Part shown: positions 20,091 through 28,062 of the stretch, piece by piece
Numbering within the stretch: the stretch's first letter is position 1
How the letters are laid out: every line of letters starts with the position of its first letter
Assembly: GCF_002802985.1 (NCBI RefSeq)
Contig: NZ_NVPT01000021.1
Coordinates: 1 to 42,658, forward strand
DNA from: Geodermatophilus chilensis
GTDB taxonomy: Bacteria; Actinomycetota; Actinomycetes; Mycobacteriales; Geodermatophilaceae
Direction: 5' to 3'
DNA length: 42,658 nucleotides
Made by a program: the position numbers and the translations under genes
Notes under the pieces: generated by a model
Told to the model about the DNA's origin: nothing
The model's input: only the letters and a program-made list of their open reading frames with translations
Database searches by the model: none

Positions 20091-20208
20091 GTCGACCGGT
20101 GCGTCGACCGGTGCGTCGACCGGTGCGTCGACCGGTGCGTCGACCGGTGCGTCGACCGGTGCGTCGACACGGCGGCGGCGACACGGCGGCGGCGACACGG
20201 CGGCGGCG
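20091..20208. repeat. Tandem repeats beside dif
   Basis: Six copies of a 12-bp unit, GTCGACCGGTGC, run from 20091 to 20162 with a partial seventh. Three copies of the 14-bp unit ACACGGCGGCGGCG follow (20167-20208). Both open frames through them give only low-complexity peptide (for example repeated STGA), so I read the region as non-coding. It begins about 100 bp to the right of dif. A looser repeat (GTCAGCTCGACGACCG at about 20231 and 20262) follows. Confidence 0.85.
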
Positions 20209-20478
20209 ACACGGCGACGGCTTACCGCCGCGTCAGCTCGACGACCGGTTGGCTCGACGTCGGGTCAGCTCGACGACCGATCGGCTGATCGATCGATCGG
20301 TTCGGCGACCCGTCGCTGCGTCGTCCTGGCGATGCCCGTGCCGTTCGTTCGCTCGGTCCTCCGGCCCGGCCGCCGGCCGTCGCACGTTGCCCGACGCCGC
20401 GATCTACCCACAGCCACACCGGGCGCCCGCCATCGCCCCTCTCGGGCGCCACTTCCCCGGTCTCCTCGTCTCCTCTCC

Positions 20479-20529
20479 CCTCACCCATCCGTCATTCCGT
20501 CACGGTGACGGAATGACGGATGGGTGAGG
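20479..20529. repeat. Perfect 51-nt palindrome
   Basis: Arms of 25 nt (20479-20503 and 20505-20529) are perfectly complementary around a single G at 20504; the centre reads CCGTCACGGTGACGG. It lies 45 bp upstream of the lipoprotein gene. There is no T-run on either strand, so it may be a cruciform, a protein-binding site or a terminator for the repeat region. Confidence 0.85.
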
Positions 20530-20573
20530 AGCTCGACGGGCGGACTGTGCAGGGGCTGCCTAGGGTCGGTGAC

Positions 20574-20819
20574 ATGCAACTCCGACGCCCGATCGCTGCC
20601 CTGATGACTGCCCTGGCGCTGTTCGGCGGCGGCGCCACGATGACCGCCTGTCAAGCAGCCGGGCAGGACCAGAACGACGGCAGCACCGATGAGAACGTGC
20701 CGCCGAACGTCGAGACCGACGAGGAATCCGACCCGTCGCAGGACAACGTGCCCGACCTGTCCGACCCCGAGGACGGCGTCGAGCAGGGCAACGGCAACGA
20801 CGACGCCGACGACGGCTGA
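20574..20819 (+). CDS. Small acidic lipoprotein, unknown function
   Basis: Protein of 81 aa. Signal peptide with basic start (MQLRRP), hydrophobic core and a lipobox-like TMTAC with C26 as the lipidated residue. The mature part is nearly all Asp, Glu, Asn, Gln, Gly and Pro, low complexity and strongly negative, so it is probably disordered. I do not recognise a family. The ATG at 20574 is chosen because a signal peptide starts there; the frame is open further upstream. Confidence 0.6.
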   Translation: MQLRRPIAALMTALALFGGGATMTACQAAGQDQNDGSTDENVPPNVETDEESDPSQDNVPDLSDPEDGVEQGNGNDDADDG

Positions 20820-20837
20820 TCCGCCGGGCCGGTGCGG

Positions 20838-21269
20838 TCAGCCGGCGGCGCGCTCGGAGACCCAGAGCCTGTCGAGCCGGCCGGTCGACCGCACCAGGTC
20901 CTGCAGGGAGCGTTCCAGTTCGGCCTTGGTGTGCCGCTCGCCGAGCAGGGTCTGCACGTCCTCGATCGCGCAGCGCAGCTGGTACAGCCGGTCCTGCAGC
21001 CCGTCGAGCTCGGCGCGGGTGACCAGCACCACGTCACCGGACAGCCCGGCCTTCGCCGTCGCCGAACGCTGCTCGTAGGCGCGCTGCCGGCAGGCCTGAC
21101 CGCAGTACTGGCGCGGCCGCCCCACCGACCCCTGCTGGGGCAGCACCCGGCGACACCAGCCGCAGCGGCGCTCGCTGCCACTCCCCTTCCGCGGGCTGGG
21201 CAGCCCGGTCTCGGTCGTTGCCTCCTCGTCGATCATCCGGATCGTGTCTCGCTCTGCCACGCTGGGCAC
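20838..21269 (-). CDS. Small zinc-finger protein with helical tail
   Basis: Protein of 143 aa. Four cysteines (C36, C39, C56, C60) in CGWCRRVLPQQ ... GRPRQYCGQACRQRAYEQR form a probable zinc finger next to a basic, nucleic-acid-binding-like helix. This G-R-P-R-x-Y-C pattern is frequent in actinobacterial hypothetical proteins. A long helical, probably coiled-coil, region follows (about 75-135). GTG at 21269 or at 21260 could be the start. Function unknown. Confidence 0.75.
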   Translation of the reverse strand: MPSVAERDTIRMIDEEATTETGLPSPRKGSGSERRCGWCRRVLPQQGSVGRPRQYCGQACRQRAYEQRSATAKAGLSGDVVLVTRAELDGLQDRLYQLRCAIEDVQTLLGERHTKAELERSLQDLVRSTGRLDRLWVSERAAG

Positions 21270-21366
21270 CGTAGACGCCGGTACCGACAGAACCGCGGGA
21301 CACGCCCGGTGCGCGCCTGCGGGAGGTCCCGATCAGCGTCTGGACCAGCGGCGTTAGCGTGTCGGC

Positions 21367-22143
21367 GTGGCCTCGGTCCGGTATGCGTTCCTCGACGGGC
21401 CCACTCCCCTCGCGATGGCCCACCGGGGCGGGGCGATCGAGCACCTGGAAAACTCCATGCCGGCCTTCGAGGCCTGCGTGGCGATCGGCTACCGCTACCT
21501 CGAGACCGATGTCCGGGTGACCGCCGACGGCGTGCCGGTCGTCTTCCACGACCCGACCCTGGACCGCGTCACCGACCGCTCCGGACGGGTCGATCAGCTC
21601 ACCTGGGCCGAACTGGCACCGGCGCGGATCGGCGGGCGGGAGCCGATCCTGCGGCTCGAGGAGCTGCTCGGCGCCTGGCCCGACGTGCGGTTCAACCTCG
21701 ACATCAAGGCCCCCGGCGTCGTCGCCCCGCTGGCCCGGACCGTGCGCCGGCTGGGCGTCGAGGACCGCATCTGCCTGGGCTCGTTCTCCGACGCCCGGGT
21801 CGCCGCGGCCCGCCGGGTGTTCGGGCCCTCGGTGTGCACCTCGCTGGGACCGCGTGGGGTGGCGGCGCTGCGGCTGTCCTCCTACTCCCCCCGCGCCGCC
21901 GGGCTGGTGCGCATCCCCGCCGGCTGCGCGCAGGTGCCGCTGCAGCTGGGGGGCCGGGCGCTGGTCGACGAGCGCTTCATCACCGCGGCGCATGCCCGCG
22001 GGCTGCAGGTGCACGTCTGGACGGTGGACACCGAGGAGGAGGCCACCGCCGTCCTGGAGCTCGGGGTGGACGGCGTGATGACCGACCGCCCGGCGATGCT
22101 CCGCGGCCTGCTGGAGCGCCGCGGCCAGTGGGTCCCGCGGTGA
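21367..22143 (+). CDS. Glycerophosphodiester phosphodiesterase family protein
   Basis: Cytoplasmic TIM-barrel hydrolase, 258 aa. Key residues are visible: H19-R20 in MAHRGG, E29 in HLENS, the E-T-D pair in YLETDVRVT, and H in VVFHDPTLDR. Expected reaction: glycerophosphodiester to glycerol-3-phosphate plus alcohol. GTG start at 21367. It is followed after about 90 bp by an MFS carrier in the same direction, a possible operon. Confidence 0.93.
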   Translation: MASVRYAFLDGPTPLAMAHRGGAIEHLENSMPAFEACVAIGYRYLETDVRVTADGVPVVFHDPTLDRVTDRSGRVDQLTWAELAPARIGGREPILRLEELLGAWPDVRFNLDIKAPGVVAPLARTVRRLGVEDRICLGSFSDARVAAARRVFGPSVCTSLGPRGVAALRLSSYSPRAAGLVRIPAGCAQVPLQLGGRALVDERFITAAHARGLQVHVWTVDTEEEATAVLELGVDGVMTDRPAMLRGLLERRGQWVPR

Positions 22144-22236
22144 GCGCGGCCGTCCCGGGCGGCGTCGTCCCCGGCGACATCCCGGCATGACCAGCGCCTG
22201 CTGGACGACCCCGATCACGGCTGACACCCTGCGGCC

Positions 22237-23589
22237 GTGACGACCGCCGCCACCACCGGGCCGACCAGCCCCGCTGCCGACCGCGCGCTGCGCCGCGAGC
22301 GGTTCGGCTGGTACTCCTACGACTGGGCGATGTCGGTGTTCAACACCAGCGTCACCACGGTCTTCCTCGGGCCCTACCTGACGGCAGTCGCCGAGGAGGC
22401 GGCCGGCCCCGACGGCCGGCTGGGCTTCCTGGGCCTGTCCATCCCGCCGGGCAGCTGGTTCTCCTACGTGCTGTCGGCCTCGGTGCTGCTGCAGGTCCTC
22501 GTGCTGCCGCTGACCGGCGCCGTGGCCGACCGCACGGGGCGCAAGCGCGAGCTGCTCGCCGGGTTCGCCGCGCTGGGGGCCCTGGCCACGACGGCGCTGT
22601 ACTTCGTCGCCGACGGCCGCTACCTGCTCGGCGCGGTCCTGTTCATCCTGGCCAACATCAGCTTCGGCGCGGCCACCGTCGTCTACTACTCGTGGCTGCC
22701 CACCCTGGCCGCGCCCGACGAGCGGGACGCCGTCTCCAGCCGCGGGTGGGCGTTCGGTTACGTCGGCGGCGCCCTGCTGCTCGCCGTCCACCTGGGGCTG
22801 GTGCTCGGGGCGCCGTCCCTGGGGCTGACCACCGGCGAGGCGGTGCGGATCTGCCTGGCCACCGCGGGCCTGTGGTGGGGGGCGTTCACCGTCTTCACCG
22901 TCTCCCGCCTCCGCAACCGGCCGGTGCGGGAGGCGGCCGGGCGGCCACGCAGCGGCTTCCGTCAACTGGCGACGACGATGCGCGAGATGCGGGCCTTCCC
23001 GCTGACGTTGTGGTTCCTCGGCGCGTACCTGCTGTTCAACGACGGGGTCCAGACCGTCATCTCGCTGTCGGCGACCTACGCCACCGAGGAGCTGGGCCTG
23101 GAGCAGTCGGTGCTGACCGGCGCGATCCTCATGGTGCAGGTGGTGGCAATCGCCGGCGCGCTGGGCCTGGGCCGGCTGGCCGCCCGCTACGGCGCCAAGC
23201 GGACCGTCCTCGGCGCCCTGGTGGCGTGGATCGGCGTCCTGCTCGCCGCGTTCTTCCTGCAGGCCGGCGCGGTCGGGCAGTTCTACGCCCTCGCCGCCGT
23301 CATCGGGCTGGTGCAGGGCGGCACCCAGGCGCTGTCCCGGTCGCTGTTCAGCCAGCTCATCCCGGCCGGCAAGGAGGCCGAGTACTACGGCTTCTACGAG
23401 ATCAGCGACCGCGGCACCAGCTGGCTGGGCCCGCTGGCCTTCGGGCTGACCTACCAGCTGACCGGCTCCTACCGGCTGGCGATCGTCAGCCTCGTCGTCT
23501 TCTTCGTGGCCGGCTTCGCCGCGCTGGCGGCGCTGCCCATCCGCCGCGCGGTCGTCGCGGCGGGCAACACCCCACCGGAGCGTCTGTGA
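22237..23589 (+). CDS. MFS transporter of the UMF1/Atg22-like type
   Basis: Inner-membrane carrier of 450 aa with about 12 hydrophobic helices. The N-terminal FGWYSYDWAMSVFNTSVTT and the loop VADRTGRKREL (MFS loop 2-3 motif D-R-x-G-R-R/K) identify the UMF1 family. GGTQALSRSLFSQLIPAGKE is also characteristic. Substrate unknown; yeast Atg22 exports amino acids from the vacuole. GTG start at 22237. Confidence 0.9.
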   Translation: MTTAATTGPTSPAADRALRRERFGWYSYDWAMSVFNTSVTTVFLGPYLTAVAEEAAGPDGRLGFLGLSIPPGSWFSYVLSASVLLQVLVLPLTGAVADRTGRKRELLAGFAALGALATTALYFVADGRYLLGAVLFILANISFGAATVVYYSWLPTLAAPDERDAVSSRGWAFGYVGGALLLAVHLGLVLGAPSLGLTTGEAVRICLATAGLWWGAFTVFTVSRLRNRPVREAAGRPRSGFRQLATTMREMRAFPLTLWFLGAYLLFNDGVQTVISLSATYATEELGLEQSVLTGAILMVQVVAIAGALGLGRLAARYGAKRTVLGALVAWIGVLLAAFFLQAGAVGQFYALAAVIGLVQGGTQALSRSLFSQLIPAGKEAEYYGFYEISDRGTSWLGPLAFGLTYQLTGSYRLAIVSLVVFFVAGFAALAALPIRRAVVAAGNTPPERL

Positions 23590-24046
23590 GCGAGCCGGCG
23601 AGGTCACCGACGAGCAGAGCACCCCGTGGCACGGGGCCGACGAGCGCCGGCGAGACGGTCGTCGTCGCCGGCGCCGGACGACGGGGACGCCGACGTGCAC
23701 TACCAGGTGCTCTGCCGGCGCCACCACGTGCTGGGCCAGCTGGGGCCGACGGCGGCCGGTCCGGGCCAGCTGGCGCTGCGCTGAACTCGGTCGAACCGCG
23801 GGCCTCGGCGTCCTCCTCCCCCGGTGTGCTCACGGCCGCCAGGGTGCCCGGGGAGCGGCCCGGGCTCACCCGGAGGGGGGTCGCTGAGCGTCGCCATACC
23901 ACCCCATGCGATGATTCGGGACCGATTCCGCGGAATCTCTCCGCGAACTCTGTCGTTGGTCCTCTTGATCCCGCCGTGCAGTGGGTAGACCCCTGCTGCG
24001 ACGGTGAGTCCGGACTGACACCACCAGCACGAGAGGACGGTGTGCC
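23590..24046. other. Long leader of rbpA
   Basis: 457 bp without a convincing gene. The plus-strand frame continuing from the MFS stop gives a Gly/Arg/Pro-rich product with no family. The region holds the sigma-R-type promoter and the rbpA ribosome-binding site (GAGAGGA). Confidence 0.5.
23932..23958 (+). promoter_or_regulatory. Sigma-R-type (oxidative stress) promoter of rbpA
   Basis: GGAAT (23932-23936) and GTTG (23955-23958) are separated by exactly 18 bp, the pattern of Streptomyces SigR promoters (GGAAT-N18-GTT), about 90 bp upstream of the rbpA ATG. rbpA of S. coelicolor is a known SigR target. The -35 half also sits in a palindrome, GATTCCGCGGAATC. Confidence 0.75.
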
Positions 24047-24391
24047 ATGGGCGAGCGTTCCCTGCGGGGCAGCCGACTGGGCAGCGTGAGCTACGAGACC
24101 GAGCGGAACACCGCGCCGATCGAGCGGCAGTACGCGGAGTACCGGTGCCCGTCGGGTCACCTGTTCACCGTGCCCTTCGCGGACGACGCCGAGCTCCCCG
24201 ACACCTGGGAGTGCAAGTTCGACGGGGCGGCCGCCAAGCTGGTCGGTGGCACCGAGCCCGCGCCCAAGAAGGTCAAGCCCCCGCGGACGCACTGGGACAT
24301 GCTCCTGGAGCGCCGCTCGGTGGAGGACCTCGAGGAGGTCCTGGCCGAGCGCCTCGAGGTGCTCCGCGGGCGGCGGACCCGCGCCAGCTGA
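24047..24391 (+). CDS. rbpA: RNA polymerase-binding protein RbpA
   Basis: Actinobacterial transcription factor that binds sigma-A/sigma-B and stabilises the open complex. Length 114 aa is normal. N-terminal tail (GSRLGSVSYETERN), core domain with YRCPSGHLF and TWECKFDG (C34, C56), basic linker (PAPKKVKPPRTHWDML) and the sigma-interaction helix at the end (SVEDLEEVLAERLEVLRGRR). ATG at 24047 after GAGAGGA. A SigR-type promoter precedes and a strong terminator follows. Confidence 0.97.
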   Translation: MGERSLRGSRLGSVSYETERNTAPIERQYAEYRCPSGHLFTVPFADDAELPDTWECKFDGAAAKLVGGTEPAPKKVKPPRTHWDMLLERRSVEDLEEVLAERLEVLRGRRTRAS

Positions 24392-24408
24392 CACAGCCGC
24401 CCGACGGC

Positions 24409-24453
24409 ACGCAGAACGGCCCCGGTGGGATCCCCACCGGGGCCGTTCTGCGT
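24409..24453. terminator. Strong hairpin terminator after rbpA
   Basis: Arms of 21 nt (24409-24429 and 24433-24453) pair perfectly around ATC; the arm contains GCAGAACGGCCCCGGTGGG. No T-run follows. It lies between rbpA and the convergent fxsA and can serve both. Confidence 0.85.
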
Positions 24454-24595
24454 CCCCGGTCGATACGAGCTCCCGACCTCAGCGGTCGATCACGGGACCG
24501 GTGCCGGCGACACGCGCCGACACGCCGTGCGCCCGGCAACAACCCCATGATCAACGGTGTGTGGACGGGGGGTCCCCCCAACGGCATGAGGCGGT

Positions 24596-25117
24596 TCAGG
24601 GGCGCTCGTCGCGCACCAGCTCGTCCCGCACGACCTCGCCCTCGATGACCAGCGGCCGCCCCGCGCGGTAGGCGTGCGCGCCGGCGCCGGACGGGCCGCC
24701 CAGGGGCCCCTCCGCGCGGGCGCTGCGCACCCGCACCGGCCCCCGCAGCTCGACCGGCAGCCGGGCGGCCACCGTGCGGCCGAGCAGGCCGCGGACCAGG
24801 AAGCGCGTCGGCGGCAGCAGGCACAGCAGCCCGACGACGTCCCCGAGGAAGCCGGGCAGCACCATCAGCAGCCCGCCGACGGCGATCAGCCCGGCGTCCC
24901 CCAGTGCCCGCCCCGGGGCCCGGCGTTCGCGGGCTCGCTCCCGCAGCTCGGCCAGCGCCCGGCTGCCCTGCCGGGCCAGCAGAGCCCAGCCCAGCGCGGT
25001 GGTGGCCAGGGTGGCCAGCACCGTCCACCCCACGCCGATCCACGAGGCGACCAGGACGAGGACGACGACCTCGGCCAGCGCCCACAGCCCCACCAGCACG
25101 CGCACGCGGTGTCCCAC
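24596..25117 (-). CDS. fxsA: FxsA family membrane protein
   Basis: Protein of 173 aa. Helices at about 5-25, 27-45 and 75-100, with GDAGLIAVGGLLMVLPGFLGDVVGLLCLLPPTR being the FxsA signature region (shown here in part). E. coli FxsA interferes with phage T7 exclusion by F plasmids; its normal role is unknown. The C-terminal tail is charged. GTG at 25117 is chosen for GGAGGAG just upstream; an open frame continues to 25198. It lies downstream of ppm1 and lnt on the same strand. Confidence 0.87.
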   Translation of the reverse strand: MGHRVRVLVGLWALAEVVVLVLVASWIGVGWTVLATLATTALGWALLARQGSRALAELRERARERRAPGRALGDAGLIAVGGLLMVLPGFLGDVVGLLCLLPPTRFLVRGLLGRTVAARLPVELRGPVRVRSARAEGPLGGPSGAGAHAYRAGRPLVIEGEVVRDELVRDERP

Positions 25118-25160
25118 GGCTCTCCTCCCGCCCGCACACCCCGGCGGCCCCGGGGTCCGC

Positions 25161-25952
25161 CTACCGGACCCCGGTCGACCGCCCGCCGTCGCGGACACGT
25201 CCCGGCACGGGGCGGCGGACCCGGCCCGGCAGCCGGTCGGCCAGCCGGTCCTGCAGGCCCCACCAGGTGACCCGTACCAACGCCTCCTGAACGATCGAGC
25301 GGCTCATCTTGCTCCGCCCGAACGCGCGCTCGGTGAAGGTGATCGGCACCTCCACCACCCGGGCGCCGGCGCGGACCGCCCGCCACGCCCAGTCGACCTG
25401 GAAGCAGTAGCCCTGGCTGGCGACGTCGTCGAAGGGCAGCCGGTCGACCAGCTCGCCGCGCACCGCCCGGAACCCACCCGTCGCATCGGCCAGGGGCAGC
25501 CGCAGCGACCACCGCGTCCACAGGTTGCCCGCGCGGGAGAGCAGCAGCCGGTGCACCGGCCAGTCCTCCACCCGGCCGCCGCGCACGTACCGCGAGCCCA
25601 GCACCAGGTCGGCGCCCGCCAGTGCCGCCAGCAGGTCGGGCAGCTGCTCGGGGTGGTGCGAGCCGTCGGCGTCCATCTCGACCAGGACGTCGTAGCCGCG
25701 CTCGCGGCCCCACCGGAAGCCGGCGACGTAGGCCGGTCCCAGGCCGGCCTTGGTGGTCCGGCGCAGCACGTGCACCCGCGGGTCGAGGGCGGCCAGCTTC
25801 TCGGCCAGCTCGCCGGTGCCGTCGGGCGAGCCGTCGTCCACCACGAGGGCGTGCGCGTCCGGGACCGCCGCCTGCAGCCGCTCCAGGATCGGCTCGAGGT
25901 TCTCCACCTCGTCGTAGGTGGGGACGACGACCAGCACCCGCGGCGCGGTCAC
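25161..25952 (-). CDS. ppm1: Polyprenol monophosphomannose synthase (Ppm1-type)
   Basis: GT2-family glycosyltransferase, 263 aa, expected to make polyprenyl-phospho-mannose from GDP-mannose, the donor for lipoglycans and protein mannosylation. Motifs: VVVPTYDEVENLEPI, VVDDGSPDGT (nucleotide site), VEMDADGSHHPEQLP (metal-binding DAD), and GRSKMS. The GTG at 25952 overlaps the lnt stop (GTGA). In M. tuberculosis, Ppm1 is a fusion of an Lnt domain with this synthase; here they are two coupled genes. Confidence 0.92.
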   Translation of the reverse strand: MTAPRVLVVVPTYDEVENLEPILERLQAAVPDAHALVVDDGSPDGTGELAEKLAALDPRVHVLRRTTKAGLGPAYVAGFRWGRERGYDVLVEMDADGSHHPEQLPDLLAALAGADLVLGSRYVRGGRVEDWPVHRLLLSRAGNLWTRWSLRLPLADATGGFRAVRGELVDRLPFDDVASQGYCFQVDWAWRAVRAGARVVEVPITFTERAFGRSKMSRSIVQEALVRVTWWGLQDRLADRLPGRVRRPVPGRVRDGGRSTGVR

Positions 25953-27553
25953 GCCGTCCCCGTGCGCGCCCGGCGGCGCAGCGCGGGCGCGGCGACCACC
26001 AGCAGCGCCCCGACCCCCAGCGCGCTCAGCAGCCACTCCGGGCCTGCCCCCAGCCGCTCGGCGAGGGTGCTGGAGTCCCGCTGGGCGATCTCCTCGACGA
26101 AGACGGCGGACTCGAACAGCCCCGAGGAGGCGGCCAGCGAGCCGTCGGGGGCGATGACCGCCGAGATGCCGCTGGTGGAGGCCAGGGCTACCGAGCGTCC
26201 GAACTCCACCGCGCGGACGCGGGCCGCGGCGACCTGCTGCTCGCTCTCGGCGCTGTACCCGAAGGTGGCGTTGTTGGTCTGGACGACGAGCATCCCGGCA
26301 CCCGCGCGGACGGCGTCGAGCACCAGACCGTCGTAGACCACCTCGAAGCAGATCACGTCGGCGATCCGGGCGCCGCCCACCTCCAGCAGGCCGACCTCGT
26401 CCCCGGCGGCGAAGTCGCGGCGCACCAGGTCGACCTTGTCGCTGAACAGGCGGAAGAAGTCGCGGGCCGGGATGTACTCGCCGAAGGGGACCGGATGGCG
26501 CTTGACGTAGGTGTCCCCCGGCCCCGTCTCGGGGTCCCAGACGATCGCGGTGTTGCTGATGAACTCCCCCGGGCCGTCGACGACCGCCCCCACCAGGATC
26601 GGTGCGCCGATCGCGTCGGCGGCCCGGCTGATCTCCCGGGCGGCGTCGGCGTTGCCGTAGGGGTCGATGTCGGAGCTGTTCTCCGGCCACACGACGAGGT
26701 CCGGCTGCGGCTGCTCCCCGGCGGCGACTGCCTCGGCCAGGCCGATCGTCTGGTCGACGTGGTTGTCCAGGACCGCACGGCGGCGCTCGTTGAACTCCAG
26801 GCCCGGCTTCGGCACGTCGCCCTGCACCACCGCGACCGTGCGGGTCGGCCCGCCCGCGGTCAGCGAGGAGCCGGGCAGCGGCAGCCAGGCCAGCCCGCCC
26901 AGCGCCGGGACGGCCAGCGCGCCCAGGGCGGCGAGCGCCGCGGCACGCCGTCCCCCTCGGTGCAGGCGCAGGACGGCGGCGGCCAGCAGCGTGCCGGTGA
27001 GCGCGATCGCGAAGCCGACCAGGGGCACCCCGCCGTACGCGGCGAACGCCAGGAACGGGCCCTCGGTCTGGCTCAGGCCCAGCCGGCCCCACGGGAACCC
27101 GCCGAAGGGGAACCGGCCGCGCAGCGCCTCCTGGCCCACCCAGAGGGCCGCCGCCCACAGCGGCCACAGCGGCAGCCGGGACGTGGCGGCCGTCGCCGCG
27201 CCGAGGAGGGCGACGTAGGCGGCCTGCGACATGGCGAGGGCCAGCCACGGCAGGGCGCCGACGAAGATGCCGCTCCAGGACAGCAGCGGCACGAAGAACG
27301 TCAGGCCGGCCACCAGGCCCAGCCAGGCCCCGGAGCGGGCGCGCTGCCCGTGGACGGCCAGCGCCAGGGCGGCCGGACCGAGCGGTGCCAGCAGCGGCAG
27401 CGAGGAGCCGGGGAAGGCCAGCAGGAGCAGCACGCCGGCGAGGACGGCCAGCAGCGTGCGCCACGGCAGGCGCCACCGGGACGCGGCGGCGGGGGCCCGG
27501 CCGGAGGACCCGGCGGGCCGCTCGAGGGTGCCGGTCGGCGTCGCTGACGGCAC
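25949..27553 (-). CDS. lnt: Apolipoprotein N-acyltransferase
   Basis: Membrane enzyme that adds the third acyl chain to bacterial lipoproteins. It has 534 aa: about six N-terminal helices (35-225), then a nitrilase-fold domain. The catalytic triad is present: E291 in VVWPENSSD, K351 in YVKRHPVPFGEY and C402 in ICFEV. The GTG at 27553 is chosen because GGGAGG lies 5 nt upstream; the longer frame to 27673 has an Arg/Pro-rich, non-conserved start. Coupled to ppm1. Confidence 0.93.
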   Translation of the reverse strand: MPSATPTGTLERPAGSSGRAPAAASRWRLPWRTLLAVLAGVLLLLAFPGSSLPLLAPLGPAALALAVHGQRARSGAWLGLVAGLTFFVPLLSWSGIFVGALPWLALAMSQAAYVALLGAATAATSRLPLWPLWAAALWVGQEALRGRFPFGGFPWGRLGLSQTEGPFLAFAAYGGVPLVGFAIALTGTLLAAAVLRLHRGGRRAAALAALGALAVPALGGLAWLPLPGSSLTAGGPTRTVAVVQGDVPKPGLEFNERRRAVLDNHVDQTIGLAEAVAAGEQPQPDLVVWPENSSDIDPYGNADAAREISRAADAIGAPILVGAVVDGPGEFISNTAIVWDPETGPGDTYVKRHPVPFGEYIPARDFFRLFSDKVDLVRRDFAAGDEVGLLEVGGARIADVICFEVVYDGLVLDAVRAGAGMLVVQTNNATFGYSAESEQQVAAARVRAVEFGRSVALASTSGISAVIAPDGSLAASSGLFESAVFVEEIAQRDSSTLAERLGAGPEWLLSALGVGALLVVAAPALRRRARTGTA

Positions 27554-28062
27554 CTGTGCCTCCCGTGCACCCGTGCGGCCGGGAGCTCCCGGCCGCTGGT
27601 CCGCCCCCGCGCCGGTCGGACGGGGTCGCGACCACCGGCGGCGACGCCGGTGGTCCGCGACCCAGCATCCCATCCCGTCGCGGACTTGCCGACGACCCGT
27701 TCGGGGTCACCTGTCCGTGCCGGAACCCGGTGCGCGCCGACGGCGGTCGCGGCCCGGCCGTCGCGCCCCGGGGCCGGCCGGCCGGTCGCTGGTCGCGAGG
27801 GGCGGGTCGTTGTCCGGGTGCACGGGGCCGGGCGGACCTCCGCCGGGTGCCCGGCGCGCGCCGCCTCCGGTCAGCCGCCGGCGCCCGACGGCCCGGGCTG
27901 CGGCCGGGGCGACGCCCGTCCGCGTGGCCGGGGAGCCCGCACGACTGGTCCGGAGGAGCTGGCACCGGTGCCCCCGGGTGGAACTGCAGGCACTGTAAGG
28001 AACGTGCCACCGGGGTCCGACGCCCCCGCGGACCGTGTGACGGACCGTGACCTGTTCGTGCC
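27554..28062. other. Gap of about 510 bp upstream of lnt
   Basis: No gene supported. A plus-strand frame contains two cysteine pairs (TCPCRNP at about 27709-27729 and WNCRHCKE at about 27979-28002) but no good start or codon pattern, and its middle is Arg/Gly/Pro-rich. Presumably contains the lnt-ppm1 promoter. Confidence 0.4.

Noticed and set aside
20091-20208. CRISPR-like repeats
   Set aside because: Units are 12 and 14 bp in direct tandem with no spacers.
19993-20508. Long open frame through the repeats (171 codons)
   Set aside because: Product is low-complexity repeats and Arg/Pro-rich sequence; several frames are open at once, typical of GC-rich repeat DNA.
25622-27547. Plus-strand frame of 641 codons opposite lnt and ppm1
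   Set aside because: Shadow of two well-supported minus-strand genes; Arg/Gly/Pro-rich with no family.
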